A DNA stretch of 64,000 nt from Bin103 sp002238925. GTDB lineage: Bacteria > Spirochaetota > Spirochaetia > SZUA-6 > Bin103. Positions 42,260 through 50,950 of this stretch are shown here, one piece after another. The stretch's first letter is position 1. Each line of letters starts with the position of its first letter. Made by a program: the position numbers and the translations under genes. The notes beneath the pieces were generated by a model. The model did not search any database and was not told where the DNA came from. It saw only the letters and a program-made list of their open reading frames with translations. The stretch spans positions 2,976,001 to 3,040,000 of the forward strand of contig OZ242313.1 in assembly GCA_965208065.1 (NCBI GenBank), given 5' to 3'.

Positions 42260-43399
42260 ATGGCAACCGCCGACGCCGGCTTCGGCCTGCCGCGCTGGGC
42301 TGCCAACGGCCTCTTGCCGCTGGTCAACCTGGTAGCCGCGTTCGCGGTGTCCGGCATCGTGATCATGGTGCTTGGCGAGAGCCCGGTAGAAGCGGTGGTG
42401 GCGCTGGTGCGCGGCGCGTTCGGGTTTCGCGAAGCGTGGGGCTACACGCTCTACTACGCCACCAACTTCATCTTCACCGCCCTCGCCTTTTCGATAGCCG
42501 CGCATTGCGGACTGTTCAACATCGGCGGCGAGGGACAGGGTTACATCGGCGGGCTCGGCGTGGGGTTGGCGTGCCTCTATCTGGACGTGCTGCCGTTCTT
42601 CCTGCTGGTGCCGGTGGCGATCATCGGCGGCGCCCTGTTCGGTGCGGCGTGGGCGTGGGTGCCCGCCTACCTGCAGGCGCGGCGCGGCTCGCACGTGGTG
42701 ATTACCACCATCATGTTCAACTTCATCGCCGCCACGGTGATGGTGTACCTGCTGGTCAACGTGTTGATTGAACCGGGGCAGATGTCGCCGCAGAGCCGCG
42801 ACTTCGCCGAGCACGCGCGGCTGCCGGCCATGCACGACATGATGGGCTGGCTCGGGATCGACTTTCCCCGCACGCCGTTGAATGCCGCCTTCATCTGGTC
42901 CCTGGCGTGCGCCGGGCTGGTATGGGTGTACGTGTGGCACACGCGCTGGGGATACGAGCTGCGCACCGTCGGGGCCAACCCGGATGCCGCGGTATACGCA
43001 GGCATCTCGCCGGCGCGCAACATCGTGCGCGCCATGGTCATCTCCGGAGCCCTGGCCGGCATGATGGGATTGAACGAAGTGATGGGCGTGAACCAGCGCC
43101 TGCTGCTGAATTTCACTGCCGGCTACGGATTCGTCGGCATCGCGGTATCGCTGATGGGCCGCAACCATCCGGTCGGGATCCTGGTGGCCAGTCTCCTGTT
43201 CGGAGCTCTCTACCAGGGCGGCGCGGAGTTGGCGTTCGAGATGCCGCGCGTAAGCCGCGAACTGGTGGTGGTGATTCAGGGCTTGGTGATCATGTTCGTG
43301 GGCGCGCTGGAGTTCCTGTTCCTGCCCGCCTTCAGGCCCTGGCTGCAGAAGCGGCGCCAGGCGGCGGATGCGGCGGCCGCGGCGGCGGAGCAGGAGTAG
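42260..43399 (+). CDS. ABC permease, nucleoside/simple sugar type (NupP/BmpC-like)
   Basis: 379 residues, 9-10 transmembrane helices. Conserved segments are SIAAHCGLFNIGGEGQGYIG, RRGSHVVITTIMFNFIAA, LRTVGANPDAAVYAGISPAR and LAGMMGLNEVMGVNQRLLLN. The C-terminus has GALYQGGAELAFEMPRVSRE. This is the larger of the two membrane subunits of BMP-type importers. The ATG begins 1 nt after the ATPase stop, so translation is coupled. Partner permease follows at 43413. Confidence 0.93.
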   Translation: MATADAGFGLPRWAANGLLPLVNLVAAFAVSGIVIMVLGESPVEAVVALVRGAFGFREAWGYTLYYATNFIFTALAFSIAAHCGLFNIGGEGQGYIGGLGVGLACLYLDVLPFFLLVPVAIIGGALFGAAWAWVPAYLQARRGSHVVITTIMFNFIAATVMVYLLVNVLIEPGQMSPQSRDFAEHARLPAMHDMMGWLGIDFPRTPLNAAFIWSLACAGLVWVYVWHTRWGYELRTVGANPDAAVYAGISPARNIVRAMVISGALAGMMGLNEVMGVNQRLLLNFTAGYGFVGIAVSLMGRNHPVGILVASLLFGALYQGGAELAFEMPRVSRELVVVIQGLVIMFVGALEFLFLPAFRPWLQKRRQAADAAAAAAEQE

Positions 43400-43412
43400 G
43401 AATAGCGGCGCG

Positions 43413-44450
43413 ATGGAACAATTCGGCTTCTTCATTCTGCTGCTCGACGCCACGCTGCGCGTGTCGGTGCCGCTGGTGCTGGCGGCAATCGCCGGGTTGT
43501 TCTCGGAGCGCTCCGGCATCGTCGACATCGGACTGGAGGGCAAGATGCTTGGCGGGGCGTTCGCGGCGGCGGCGGCCTCCTACGTGTGCTCCGAGCGGCT
43601 CGCCGCGGCCGGGCTGGAGGGCCTGCTGCCGGCGGCGGCATGGGTAGGGCTGGCTGCGGCCGTGTCGTGGTCGGTGCTGTTGGCCCTGTTGCACGGCGTT
43701 GCGTCGATCCGCTACCACGGCAACCAGATCGTCTCCGGCGTGGCGATCAACATCCTGATGTCGGGACTCACCGTGCTGCTGGGCATTGCCTGGTTCAGCC
43801 AGGGCGGGCGCACGCCGCAGCTCCCGCCGGGCGGCCGCTTCCGTCCGGTCGTCTGGCCCGGGGCCGATGCGGTCGCGGAGGTGCCGATCCTCGGCCACCT
43901 GTACAGCGAGCTGCTGTCCGGCCACAACGTGCTGGTGTACCTGGCGTTCCTGGCGGTGCCGCTGGCGTTCTGGGTGGTGTACCGCACCCGCTTCGGGCTG
44001 CGCCTGCGCGCGGTCGGAGAAAACCCGGAAGCCGTGGACACCGCCGGCATTTCGGTGGCCGGCATGCGCTACCGGGCGGTGATCGTGTGCGGTGCGCTGT
44101 GCGGAGTGGCCGGGGCGTACCTGTCGACGGCGCAGTCGGCGGCGTTCATCAAGGACATGACCGCCGGCAAGGGCTTCATCGCCCTGGCGGCGCTGGTGTT
44201 CGGCAAGTGGCGCCCGGTGCCGACCCTGCTCGCCTGCCTGCTGTTCGGGTTCCTGGACGCGGTGGCGGCGCGCCTGCAAGGGTCATTCGACCTGGAGGCG
44301 ACCACGCCGCTGGTGCGCGCCCTGGTCGATGCCGCACCGTTCGTGATCGAGGCCCTGCCCTACGCTCTCGTAGTACTGCTGCTGGCCGGCTTCGTCGGCC
44401 GCGCGATCGCCCCCAAGGCCAGCGGCATCCCTTACGTCAAATCCGGCTGA
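43413..44450 (+). CDS. ABC permease, nucleoside/simple sugar type (NupQ-like)
   Basis: 345 residues from ATG 43413. Hydrophobic protein with about 8-9 helices and the signature LFSERSGIVDIGLEGKMLGG, HGNQIVSGVAINILMSGLTV, LRAVGENPEAVDTAGISV and AGKGFIALAALVFGKWRPV. It completes the BMP-type importer begun at 39713. The ATG is preceded by TAGGAA at a long distance. The start is 13 nt after the partner stop. A short gap and a new promoter follow, so the operon ends here, though no terminator hairpin is obvious. Confidence 0.92.
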   Translation: MEQFGFFILLLDATLRVSVPLVLAAIAGLFSERSGIVDIGLEGKMLGGAFAAAAASYVCSERLAAAGLEGLLPAAAWVGLAAAVSWSVLLALLHGVASIRYHGNQIVSGVAINILMSGLTVLLGIAWFSQGGRTPQLPPGGRFRPVVWPGADAVAEVPILGHLYSELLSGHNVLVYLAFLAVPLAFWVVYRTRFGLRLRAVGENPEAVDTAGISVAGMRYRAVIVCGALCGVAGAYLSTAQSAAFIKDMTAGKGFIALAALVFGKWRPVPTLLACLLFGFLDAVAARLQGSFDLEATTPLVRALVDAAPFVIEALPYALVVLLLAGFVGRAIAPKASGIPYVKSG

Positions 44451-44499
44451 CCCCGCCCCGGACGCGACAACTCGGTTCGGCAGCTTCGGCGGGCCACGG

Positions 44500-44528
44500 T
44501 TGACGGCGGCGGCGAACGGCCCTACCGT
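44500..44528 (+). promoter_or_regulatory. Promoter of the fourth dioxygenase, leaderless type
   Basis: TTGACG at 44500-44505 and TACCGT at 44523-44528 are spaced by 17 nt; the ATG at 44537 is 8 nt further. A near-copy of this 40-bp region is found at 47602-47642 without a gene. Confidence 0.65.
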
Positions 44529-44536
44529 GCCTGACG

Positions 44537-45307
44537 ATGGGCCAGGTGAGCAGCGAACGGGAGCGCGGCGATGCGTTCGGCGAAGACGGCTTCGTGCAAC
44601 TGGAAGGATTCTTCTCGCCGCCCCAGGTGGCCGAGGTGCTTGCCAACATCGAGCGCTACATCCGCGAGGTGGTGCCGTCCGCGCCGGCCACCGACGTGTT
44701 CTACGAGGACAAGGCGCGCCCGGAAACCTTGAAGCAACTCATCCGCCTGCATGAGCACGACGCCTACTTTCGTGCGCTCCTGGAAGAGGGCCCCTTGCGT
44801 GACACCGCGGCCCGGCTGCTCGGCGAGGCGGTGCGGCCGGTCAATCAGCAGGTGTTCATCAAGCCGCCGGGAGGCGGCAGCCGCCCCACTCCGCCGCACC
44901 AGGACGCCTACTACTTCCACCTCGAACCGTGCATCGCCGCCACGCTGTGGCTGGCACTCGACGATGTCGATGCCGAGAACGGCTGCCTGCGCTACGTGCG
45001 CGGCTCGCACCAGCGCGGCGTGCGCCCGCATCAGCGCACCACGACGCTCGGTTTCTCGCAGGGGGTGAGCGATTACGGCACGCCGGAGGACCTGGCCAAC
45101 GAGGTGGCGTGCACGGCGCGCGCCGGCGATCTGGTCGCTCATCACGCCATGACCATCCACCGCGCCGACGCCAACCGCGCCCCCGACCGGCCGCGCCGCG
45201 CGCTGGGCCTCATCTACTACGGCGTCAGCGCCCGCGAAGGCCGTGACGAACACGAAGCATACCAGCGCAAGCTCGCCGCCGAGATGAAGCAGGCCGGCAG
45301 GATCTGA
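44537..45307 (+). CDS. Phytanoyl-CoA dioxygenase (PhyH) family protein, copy 4
   Basis: 256 residues. Triad residues are His and Asp in PPHQDAYYFHLEP and the distal His in MTIHRADANRAPDRPRR, with the 2-oxoglutarate Arg in that same segment. NGCLRYVRGSHQRG is the family motif. QVFIKPPGGGSRPTPPHQD resembles ectoine hydroxylase/phosphonate-type PhyH proteins, but no ectoine or phosphonate genes are adjacent. No signal peptide. The phosphoesterase gene follows 60 nt downstream. Confidence 0.9.
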   Translation: MGQVSSERERGDAFGEDGFVQLEGFFSPPQVAEVLANIERYIREVVPSAPATDVFYEDKARPETLKQLIRLHEHDAYFRALLEEGPLRDTAARLLGEAVRPVNQQVFIKPPGGGSRPTPPHQDAYYFHLEPCIAATLWLALDDVDAENGCLRYVRGSHQRGVRPHQRTTTLGFSQGVSDYGTPEDLANEVACTARAGDLVAHHAMTIHRADANRAPDRPRRALGLIYYGVSAREGRDEHEAYQRKLAAEMKQAGRI

Positions 45308-45367
45308 GGGGCCGATGGCAGCAACGGTCGCACGCTCGGCGGCGAAGCCGGGCGCTCCCGAAACGCG

Positions 45368-46207
45368 GTGAAGCTGGCCCTCCTTGCCGACATTCATGCC
45401 AACCTGCCGGCCCTGCAGGCGGTGCTGGCAGATCTCGACGCCTGGCGTCCCGACCTGGTGGTGGTCCTTGGCGACATCGTCAACCGGGGTCCGCACCCAC
45501 GCCAATGTCACGAGCTGATCCACGCCCGTGCCCGTGCGGAGGGCTGGCGTCTGCTGGCCGGCAACCACGAGGAGTACGTGTTGAGCAAGCATCTCAAGCC
45601 CGCCTCACCCGGTACCCCGGCTTTCGCGATCCACCAGCACACCTACTGGACCGCCGGCCAGCTCTCCGGCCTGGTAGCAGCGCTGGGCGCGCTTCCCGAC
45701 CGCGTCGACCTGGACTGCGCCGAACCCGCGGGCCGCGCGGCCTGTGTCCACGCCTCGCTGCTCGGCAACCGCGACGGCATCTACCCGGAAACCGACGACG
45801 CCGAACTGGCCGCCAAGGTCGATGGCGGCGCGCGGCTGTTCGCGGTCGGCCACACGCACCGGCCGTTCATTCGCGAGCTGGGCGGCACGCTGGTGGTCAA
45901 CGTAGGCTCGGTGGGTCTGCCGTTCGATGGTGACCGGCGCGCCGGATACGCGCGCGTCGTGGCAGGCCGCGGAGGCTGGCAGGCCGCCATTCGCCGCCTC
46001 GCGTACGATTGGCGGCAGACGCGCGCCGACTGTGTTGCCGGAGAGTTCGTCGCGGGAAGCGGTGCCGTGGCACATATCATCCGCCGCGAATTGGAGATAG
46101 CGCATCCCTTGCTGGCCAAGTGGACATACGGCGTCGAGGCGGCGATCTTGTCCGGCCTGATCTCCGTCGAACAGTCCGTCACCGAGTTCCTGGCCGATTG
46201 GCAATAG
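45368..46207 (+). CDS. Metallophosphoesterase (YfcE/ApaH-type, calcineurin-like)
   Basis: 279 residues. The five metal motifs are present: LLADIHANLPAL, VVLGDIVNRGPHP, LLAGNHEEYVL, VHASLLGNRDGIY and VGHTHRPFI, giving the two-metal site of phosphodiesterases and protein phosphatases. C-terminal residues after about 190 form a beta-rich domain. The GTG start lies 60 nt after the dioxygenase stop. Substrate unknown. In-frame readthrough beyond the stop enters a fragment resembling an SDR (46223-46313), which is a separate remnant. Confidence 0.88.
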   Translation: MKLALLADIHANLPALQAVLADLDAWRPDLVVVLGDIVNRGPHPRQCHELIHARARAEGWRLLAGNHEEYVLSKHLKPASPGTPAFAIHQHTYWTAGQLSGLVAALGALPDRVDLDCAEPAGRAACVHASLLGNRDGIYPETDDAELAAKVDGGARLFAVGHTHRPFIRELGGTLVVNVGSVGLPFDGDRRAGYARVVAGRGGWQAAIRRLAYDWRQTRADCVAGEFVAGSGAVAHIIRRELEIAHPLLAKWTYGVEAAILSGLISVEQSVTEFLADWQ

Positions 46208-46222
46208 TTTCGGGGGGCGGGA

Positions 46223-46313
46223 GGCGACCCCACCTTCATCCGCTGTGATGTCAGCGACAACGAGGCCGTCGAGGCGGCAATAGCGCAAGCCGTCGAGACC
46301 TGCGGAGCGATAC
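46223..46313 (+). pseudogene. Remnant of a short-chain dehydrogenase (SDR)
   Basis: Translation from 46223 reads GDPTFIRCDVSDNEAVEAAI and continues AQAVETCGAI. This is the third-strand-to-helix segment of SDRs, where the Asp of a CDV motif contacts the adenine and the helix ends in GxLD. There is no start codon or glycine-rich motif upstream. After about 30 codons similarity fades into unrelated sequence, where the leaderless promoter of the LDH2-type gene sits. It is a decayed internal fragment, in frame with, but beyond, the phosphoesterase stop. Confidence 0.55.
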
Positions 46314-46378
46314 GTCTCGGCCGCGTGGCTCAGCCGACTGGCTCGGCCGAGTGGACATGGCACATGAAGGATGCGACC

Positions 46379-46407
46379 TTGACCGCCAATGGGCCGGGTC
46401 GTATAGT
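46379..46407 (+). promoter_or_regulatory. Promoter of the LDH2-type gene, leaderless type
   Basis: TTGACC at 46379-46384 and TATAGT at 46402-46407 are spaced by 17 nt, and the ATG at 46414 is 6 nt further. This is the closest of the set to the sigma-70 consensus. Confidence 0.7.
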
Positions 46408-46413
46408 CCGCCG

Positions 46414-47481
46414 ATGCATCGGTTCACGGCGAGTCATCTGCACTCGATCACGCGCCGGACGTTCTCGGCCGCGGGCGCCGCGCACGCCATCGCGGACGAA
46501 GTGGCGGGGATTCTGGTGGGCGCCAACCTCGCCGGACACGACTCCCATGGGGTGCTGCGTATTCCGGAGTACCTGCGGCAGGCGGAACGCGGCAACCTGA
46601 AAATGGATGCCGAACCGGCCGTCCTGGCGGAGACCGCCAACACCCTGCTCATCGACGGCAACGACGGTTTCGGCCACTACACGGCGCGCCGTGCCATGGC
46701 GCTGGCGATCGACAAGGCCCGCGGCGCGGCTGTCTGCTGCGCGAGCCTGGTGCGGACTGGACACATCGGCCGGTTGGGCGAGTACGCGGAGCAGGCGGCG
46801 CGGGCCGGCTGTATCGGCATCGTTACCGTCGGCTGGGGCCAAACCGGGAGCGGCAGCACCACGCCGTACGGCGGCGCGCGCGGCGCATTCGGCACCAACC
46901 CGATCGCGTTCGGCGTACCGACCGGCGACGATGTTCCGTTCATCGTCGACTATGCCACCAGCATGGCCGCCGAAGGCAAGCTGCGCGTCGCCCGCAGCAA
47001 GGGCGAAGACCTGCCGGAGGGCTACATCGTCGACCGACATGGTGTGCCGAGCATCAAGCCCGAGGATTTCTACGACGGCGGCTTCCTGCTGCCGTTCGGC
47101 AACCACAAGGGCTACGCGCTGTCGATGCTGACCTGCCTGCTCGGCGGGTTGTCGGGCCGCTTCGACGTCGAGCGGGGCACCATGGGCGGGGCGTACCTGC
47201 AGGTGATCGACGTAGCCGCGTTCACGCCCATAGAGACCTATCAGCAGGGGGTTCGAGCATTCCTGGACGGCATCCGGCGGACGCCGCCGGCGCCGGGATT
47301 CGACGCGGTGCTGGTGCCGGGCGATTTCGAGCATCGCTCCCGGGCGCAGCGTCTTGCGCACGGGGTCGAGGTGCCGAATACGATCTACCGCCAGATCGAA
47401 GAGTGCGGCGGCAAGCTCGACGTACCCCTCGGCGAGGACGCGATCTCGGCGTCGGACTTGGAACGCTACGCGACGGAATAG
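46414..47481 (+). CDS. LDH2/MDH2-family NAD(P)-dependent dehydrogenase
   Basis: 355 residues from ATG 46414. Family landmarks: the catalytic His in LAGHDSHGVLRIPEYL, DGNDGFGHYTARRAMALAID, AFGTNPIAFGVPTGDDVPFI, GGFLLPFGNHKGYALSMLTC. This fold is distinct from the Rossmann lactate dehydrogenases. Members oxidise malate, ureidoglycolate, (R)-sulfolactate, 2,3-diketo-gulonate or cyclic imino acids. The upstream frame extension is not used because the ATG stands 6 nt past TATAGT. A sulfolactate role would fit the sulfatase at 25 kb but is only a guess. Confidence 0.9.
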   Translation: MHRFTASHLHSITRRTFSAAGAAHAIADEVAGILVGANLAGHDSHGVLRIPEYLRQAERGNLKMDAEPAVLAETANTLLIDGNDGFGHYTARRAMALAIDKARGAAVCCASLVRTGHIGRLGEYAEQAARAGCIGIVTVGWGQTGSGSTTPYGGARGAFGTNPIAFGVPTGDDVPFIVDYATSMAAEGKLRVARSKGEDLPEGYIVDRHGVPSIKPEDFYDGGFLLPFGNHKGYALSMLTCLLGGLSGRFDVERGTMGGAYLQVIDVAAFTPIETYQQGVRAFLDGIRRTPPAPGFDAVLVPGDFEHRSRAQRLAHGVEVPNTIYRQIEECGGKLDVPLGEDAISASDLERYATE

Positions 47482-47493
47482 GAGCCGACCGTG

Positions 47494-47515
47494 CATCCCA
47501 CGAAACCGTGGGATG
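47494..47515 (+). terminator. Hairpin after the LDH2-type gene
   Basis: CATCCCACG at 47494-47502 and CGTGGGATG at 47507-47515 form a perfect 9-bp stem with a 4-nt loop, 12 nt after the stop. It lacks a following T-run. Between this hairpin and 47602 a short frame ends in QRRDYATRNVTVLEVAPG and a stop; it may be the tail of a decayed gene. Confidence 0.45.
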
Positions 47516-47601
47516 GAACCGGCGGGAAGTGCGCTGGCGCAGCTTCAGAGGCGGGACTACGCCACGCGCAACGTGACAGTGCTTGAGGTTGCGCCGGGCT
47601 G

Positions 47602-47642
47602 ACGGTTGACGCCGGTGGCGAACGGGCTATCGTGCCTGAACG
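47602..47642 (+). repeat. Gene-less copy of the dioxygenase promoter
   Basis: About 34 of 39 aligned bases match 44496-44537. TTGACG (47606-47611) and TATCGT (47628-47633) are spaced by 16 nt, and the position of the start codon reads ACG instead of ATG. No plus-strand gene follows, so it is probably the relic of a lost leaderless gene. Confidence 0.5.
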
Positions 47643-47690
47643 ACGAGGCATCCGGCGCCGCTGGGGCGGGCTCACGGGTTCAGGCCGCGT

Positions 47691-49133
47691 TCAGCGCAAC
47701 GGGTGCGGGCGGGTTGGTGGATCGACGTCGGCCGGAATCGGACACACGTAGGGGGTGCCGTTGGTCGCGGACGCCAGTTCCGCGCGCGCCGCGCGCAGGT
47801 GTTTCGGATCCAGGTACAGGTCCAGCGCCGCGACCGCCATCACTTTGGCGGAGTGCATCATTCCCTTGTGACCGATTGACGTAGCCCCGGTGGCCACGAT
47901 GCCCCAACTGTGGCCGGGGGCGCGGGTGGCCCAGCAGGCGGTACGCAGCATGCTCAGCGGCGTGATCCAGCTGACGTCGCCCACGTCGGTCGAGCCGGTG
48001 CCGACCCAGGCGGCGTCCCACGCCGGGAAGTTGTCGCCGATCAGCGCTTCGCGCGCCAGGCGCTGCAGCCGCGGCTGTTCCTCCGGCGGCGTCTGCCAGC
48101 CCGCGAACATCTCGTCGGCGTTGCGCGCGGGGAATGCCGCGTTGACCTGCGCCGCGTACGCCTTCTCCTCGGCGGTGAACTCAATCGGCCCGACCAGTTG
48201 CATCGCCTCGTACTGCAGATCCGCCAAGTGAGCGTTGTTGAGTACCCGCGAGCAGGCGCCGCGCACCCGCATCTCCACGGTGGTGTCGGTCATCAGCGCC
48301 GCGCCGCGGGCGCAGTTGCGTACCCGTTCGGATACCTCTTCGATCTCCGCCCGTTCCAGGGCGCGCACGAAGTACCACACCTCCGCGGTGTCCGGGACCA
48401 CGTTCGGCAGCTTGCCGCCGTCGGTGATCACGTAGTGGATGCGCACCTTGTCGGTGACGTGCTCGCGCAGGTAGTTGACCCCGACGTTCATCAGCTCCAC
48501 CGCGTCCAGCGCCGAGCGCCCCTCGTGCGGCGCGCCGCCAGCGTGCGCGGTGCGGCCGTGGAAGCGGAAGACCAGGTCGTTGACACCGACGCAGGTACCC
48601 TTGGACGGAGCGTTGACATTCGCCGGGTGAAAGTTGAACGCGGCATCCAGATCGTCGAAGGCGCCGGTGCGCGCCATGAACGCCTTGCCGCTGATCTGCT
48701 CCTCGGCCGGGCAGCCGTAGTAGCGCACGGTGCCGGCAGTGCCGGTCGCCTGCAGCCAGCGTGCCACCGCCACCGCCGCGGCCAGGCCGCCGGTACCGAG
48801 CAGGTTGTGCCCGCAGCCGTGGCCGGGACCGCCCTCCACCACCGGCTCCTGGGTCGGCTGGCGCTTCTGCGACAGCCCGGCCAGCGCATCGTACTCACCC
48901 AGGTAGCCGATGATCGGGGCGCCGGAGCCGGCCTCGGCGCAGAATGCCGTGCTGATGCCGCCGAGATCCCAGGTAATGGCGAACCCCTCGGCGGCCAGAA
49001 AGTCCGCCTGCAGCTTGGAGGAGGCAAACTCCTCCCATGCCACCTCCGGGTTGGCCCACAACGTGTCGGCCATGTCCGTGAACCGCCCCTGGTTCCGGTC
49101 AAGCCACGCGATAACGTCCTTCTTGCTCTGCAT
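47691..49133 (-). CDS. M20 family amidohydrolase, AbgB-like
   Basis: 480 residues. Zinc and catalytic residues appear in GYLGEYDALAGLSQKRQPTQ, GPGHGCGHNLLGTG and CPAEEQISGKAFMA, in the layout of AbgB (p-aminobenzoyl-glutamate hydrolase subunit) and related amidohydrolases. The dimerisation domain contains RFHGRTAHAGGAPHEG. The last ligand region is APGHSWGIVATG. ATG start, 7 nt after the upstream SDR stop, so these two form a unit. AbgB enzymes normally pair with an AbgA subunit, which is absent. Confidence 0.9.
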   Translation of the reverse strand: MQSKKDVIAWLDRNQGRFTDMADTLWANPEVAWEEFASSKLQADFLAAEGFAITWDLGGISTAFCAEAGSGAPIIGYLGEYDALAGLSQKRQPTQEPVVEGGPGHGCGHNLLGTGGLAAAVAVARWLQATGTAGTVRYYGCPAEEQISGKAFMARTGAFDDLDAAFNFHPANVNAPSKGTCVGVNDLVFRFHGRTAHAGGAPHEGRSALDAVELMNVGVNYLREHVTDKVRIHYVITDGGKLPNVVPDTAEVWYFVRALERAEIEEVSERVRNCARGAALMTDTTVEMRVRGACSRVLNNAHLADLQYEAMQLVGPIEFTAEEKAYAAQVNAAFPARNADEMFAGWQTPPEEQPRLQRLAREALIGDNFPAWDAAWVGTGSTDVGDVSWITPLSMLRTACWATRAPGHSWGIVATGATSIGHKGMMHSAKVMAVAALDLYLDPKHLRAARAELASATNGTPYVCPIPADVDPPTRPHPLR

Positions 49134-49140
49134 CAGCGGC

Positions 49141-49980
49141 TCAGGCGTAGCTGACGCCGGTGATCTGCGGCCAGTCCGCGACCGGCGGCGGTGGTCCGTT
49201 GCCTGCGCCGGGCACGGTCTGATCGAAGTCGACCAGGGAGCCGGTCATCATGCCGGACTCGCCGGACGCAAGGAAGGCTACGGTGCGAGCGATCTCGTCC
49301 GGCTTGAGGAGGCGTCCGAACGGCTTGGATGCCTCGGCTGCCTGCAGCCAGCCGTCGCCGGCGCCGTGGTAGCGGCGCTGGATGGTGTCTTCGGCCGGGG
49401 TGTCCATGGAGCCGACGTGGATGGCGTTCACCCGGATGCGGCTGTGCATCACGGCGTTGGCGACGTTCTTGGTGAGCACATCGAGGGCGCACTTGGACAT
49501 GGCGTAGCTCATCAGGAACGGCGGACCGCACCGCGTTACCACGCTGGAGATGTTGACGATCGATCCGCTCACCTGCTCGCGCTGCATCAGCTTGATGGCG
49601 TCCTGCATCAGCAGCAGCGGCGCGCGCGCGTTGACCGCCATCATGCGGTCGAACTCCTCCGGGCTGGCGCTCCAGATGCTGTCGCGATCGGTGACCGCGG
49701 CGGCGTTCACCAGCACGTCCAGGGTGCCGAACCGCTCGTCGGCGGTGGCGATCAGGCGCCGGCAGTTGGCTACCTCGGCGAGGTCGCCGGGCACGTAATG
49801 CGCCTGGCAGCCGCCGGCTTCCAGGTCGGCCGCTACCGCCTCACCGCGCGCCACGTCGCGGCCGCTCAGCACGATGCCGGCGGCCCCGCGCGCCGCGAAC
49901 AGGCGTGCAACCGCCTCGCCCAACCCCTGGCTGCCGCCGGTTACCACGGCATGGCAGCCGCGCAAAGAATCATCACTCAT
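49141..49980 (-). CDS. Short-chain dehydrogenase/reductase (SDR)
   Basis: 279 residues. Cofactor motif TGGSQGLG, then GDLAEVANC, NAAA, catalytic Ser in VNISSVVTRCG and YxxxK in SYAMSKCALDV. Ends RLLKPDEIARTVAFLASGES and a longer Pro-rich tail (GPPPPVADWPQITGVSYA). NAD(P)H-dependent oxidoreduction of a sugar, hydroxyacid or steroid-like substrate. The ATG is preceded by TAAGGT 9 nt away, within the 3' end of the BatE-like gene, giving a possible internal promoter; otherwise it continues the Bat operon mRNA. Confidence 0.9.
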   Translation of the reverse strand: MSDDSLRGCHAVVTGGSQGLGEAVARLFAARGAAGIVLSGRDVARGEAVAADLEAGGCQAHYVPGDLAEVANCRRLIATADERFGTLDVLVNAAAVTDRDSIWSASPEEFDRMMAVNARAPLLLMQDAIKLMQREQVSGSIVNISSVVTRCGPPFLMSYAMSKCALDVLTKNVANAVMHSRIRVNAIHVGSMDTPAEDTIQRRYHGAGDGWLQAAEASKPFGRLLKPDEIARTVAFLASGESGMMTGSLVDFDQTVPGAGNGPPPPVADWPQITGVSYA

Positions 49981-49987
49981 GGCATCG

Positions 49988-50950
49988 CTACCTTAGCCGG
50001 GCGCCGGCCCCCTCGCCTACCACGGCCACCGCATGTGCCGGCAACCAGGCCCGGCGACCGTCGGCGAGTGTGACCTGGTACCAATCGTTGCGCCGCTCCA
50101 CCACCACCAGTTCAGTGCCGGCATGCAGGGCCCCGTCGAAGCTCGCTTCGTAGGCGGCTCCGTCGCCGCGCCGGGCCACGACCTCCGGCGCCACCACGAC
50201 CGCGGCGGCGGTCTCTGAGTCGAGCAACTCGACCGCCACTGAGCCGCCCATCGCGACCGCTGCAATCGCCCCCACGGCAACCGCCGCCCCGACCACCGGA
50301 CGGCGCACGTGCTGCCAGGTACGCGAGGCGCGAAGCCGCTTGCGCACCCGCCGGGCGCGCGCGCTGACAGCGGCCAGGGCCGGCAGCAGCGCGAGCAGCC
50401 ACAACAGATTCCACGCGGTCAGCAGCACGGCCACGCGGGCTCGCAGCGGCATTGTGAAGTGCCAGAAGAACAACAGGCGCACCACGCCGCCGGCCGCGGT
50501 GGGTTCGATCCGGTCGCGGCGCAGGGAGCGTGCGTGGCGCAGGCTTTGTTGCAGGTTGGGGTCCGCCGGGATGAATTGCTGCGCCTCGCGGTAGAACAGG
50601 ATGGCGCGGCCGATATCGCCGAGGCGGAAGTAGGTGTTGCCGATGTTGTACAGCAGGTAGCCGTTGCCGCCGCCGAGCGCCGCGGCCGCCGCCTCGTAGC
50701 GCAGCAGCGCGGCGCGAAACTGCTCCGCCGCCTGCGCCGGGCGGCGCTCGCCGGCCAGCCGGTTTCCTGCGGCGAAGTGACGGTCCGCCTCCGCCAGCAG
50801 CACCGCCGGCAAGGCGGCGGGGTCCGGTGTTGCCGCCGCCTCCTGCGCCGCCGCCGGCAAGGCCGCTCCCAGGCCGCATAGCACGGCAAGCAGCACCGCC
50901 CGACACGACGCAACCCCGTGGCCACAACACCGGTCCAGAAAAGGGCTCAT
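49988..50950 (-). CDS. BatE-like TPR protein with C-terminal SH3-like domain
   Basis: 320 residues. Signal peptide at the N-terminus (AVLLAVLCGLGAALPAAAQE). Tetratricopeptide-type helices at about residues 45-150 (YLLYNIGNTYFRLGDIGRAI, FYREAQQFIPADPNLQ). Two membrane helices follow (AVLLTAWNLLWLLALLPALA; VVGAAVAVGAIAAVAMGGSV), and an SH3-type beta domain closes the protein (WYQVTLADGRRAWLPAHAVA). It fits the last gene of the Bat (aerotolerance) cluster, whose products are thought to form a periplasmic/membrane complex in spirochaetes and Bacteroides. The start overlaps the BatD stop by 4 nt. Confidence 0.8.
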   Translation of the reverse strand: MSPFLDRCCGHGVASCRAVLLAVLCGLGAALPAAAQEAAATPDPAALPAVLLAEADRHFAAGNRLAGERRPAQAAEQFRAALLRYEAAAAALGGGNGYLLYNIGNTYFRLGDIGRAILFYREAQQFIPADPNLQQSLRHARSLRRDRIEPTAAGGVVRLLFFWHFTMPLRARVAVLLTAWNLLWLLALLPALAAVSARARRVRKRLRASRTWQHVRRPVVGAAVAVGAIAAVAMGGSVAVELLDSETAAAVVVAPEVVARRGDGAAYEASFDGALHAGTELVVVERRNDWYQVTLADGRRAWLPAHAVAVVGEGAGARLR

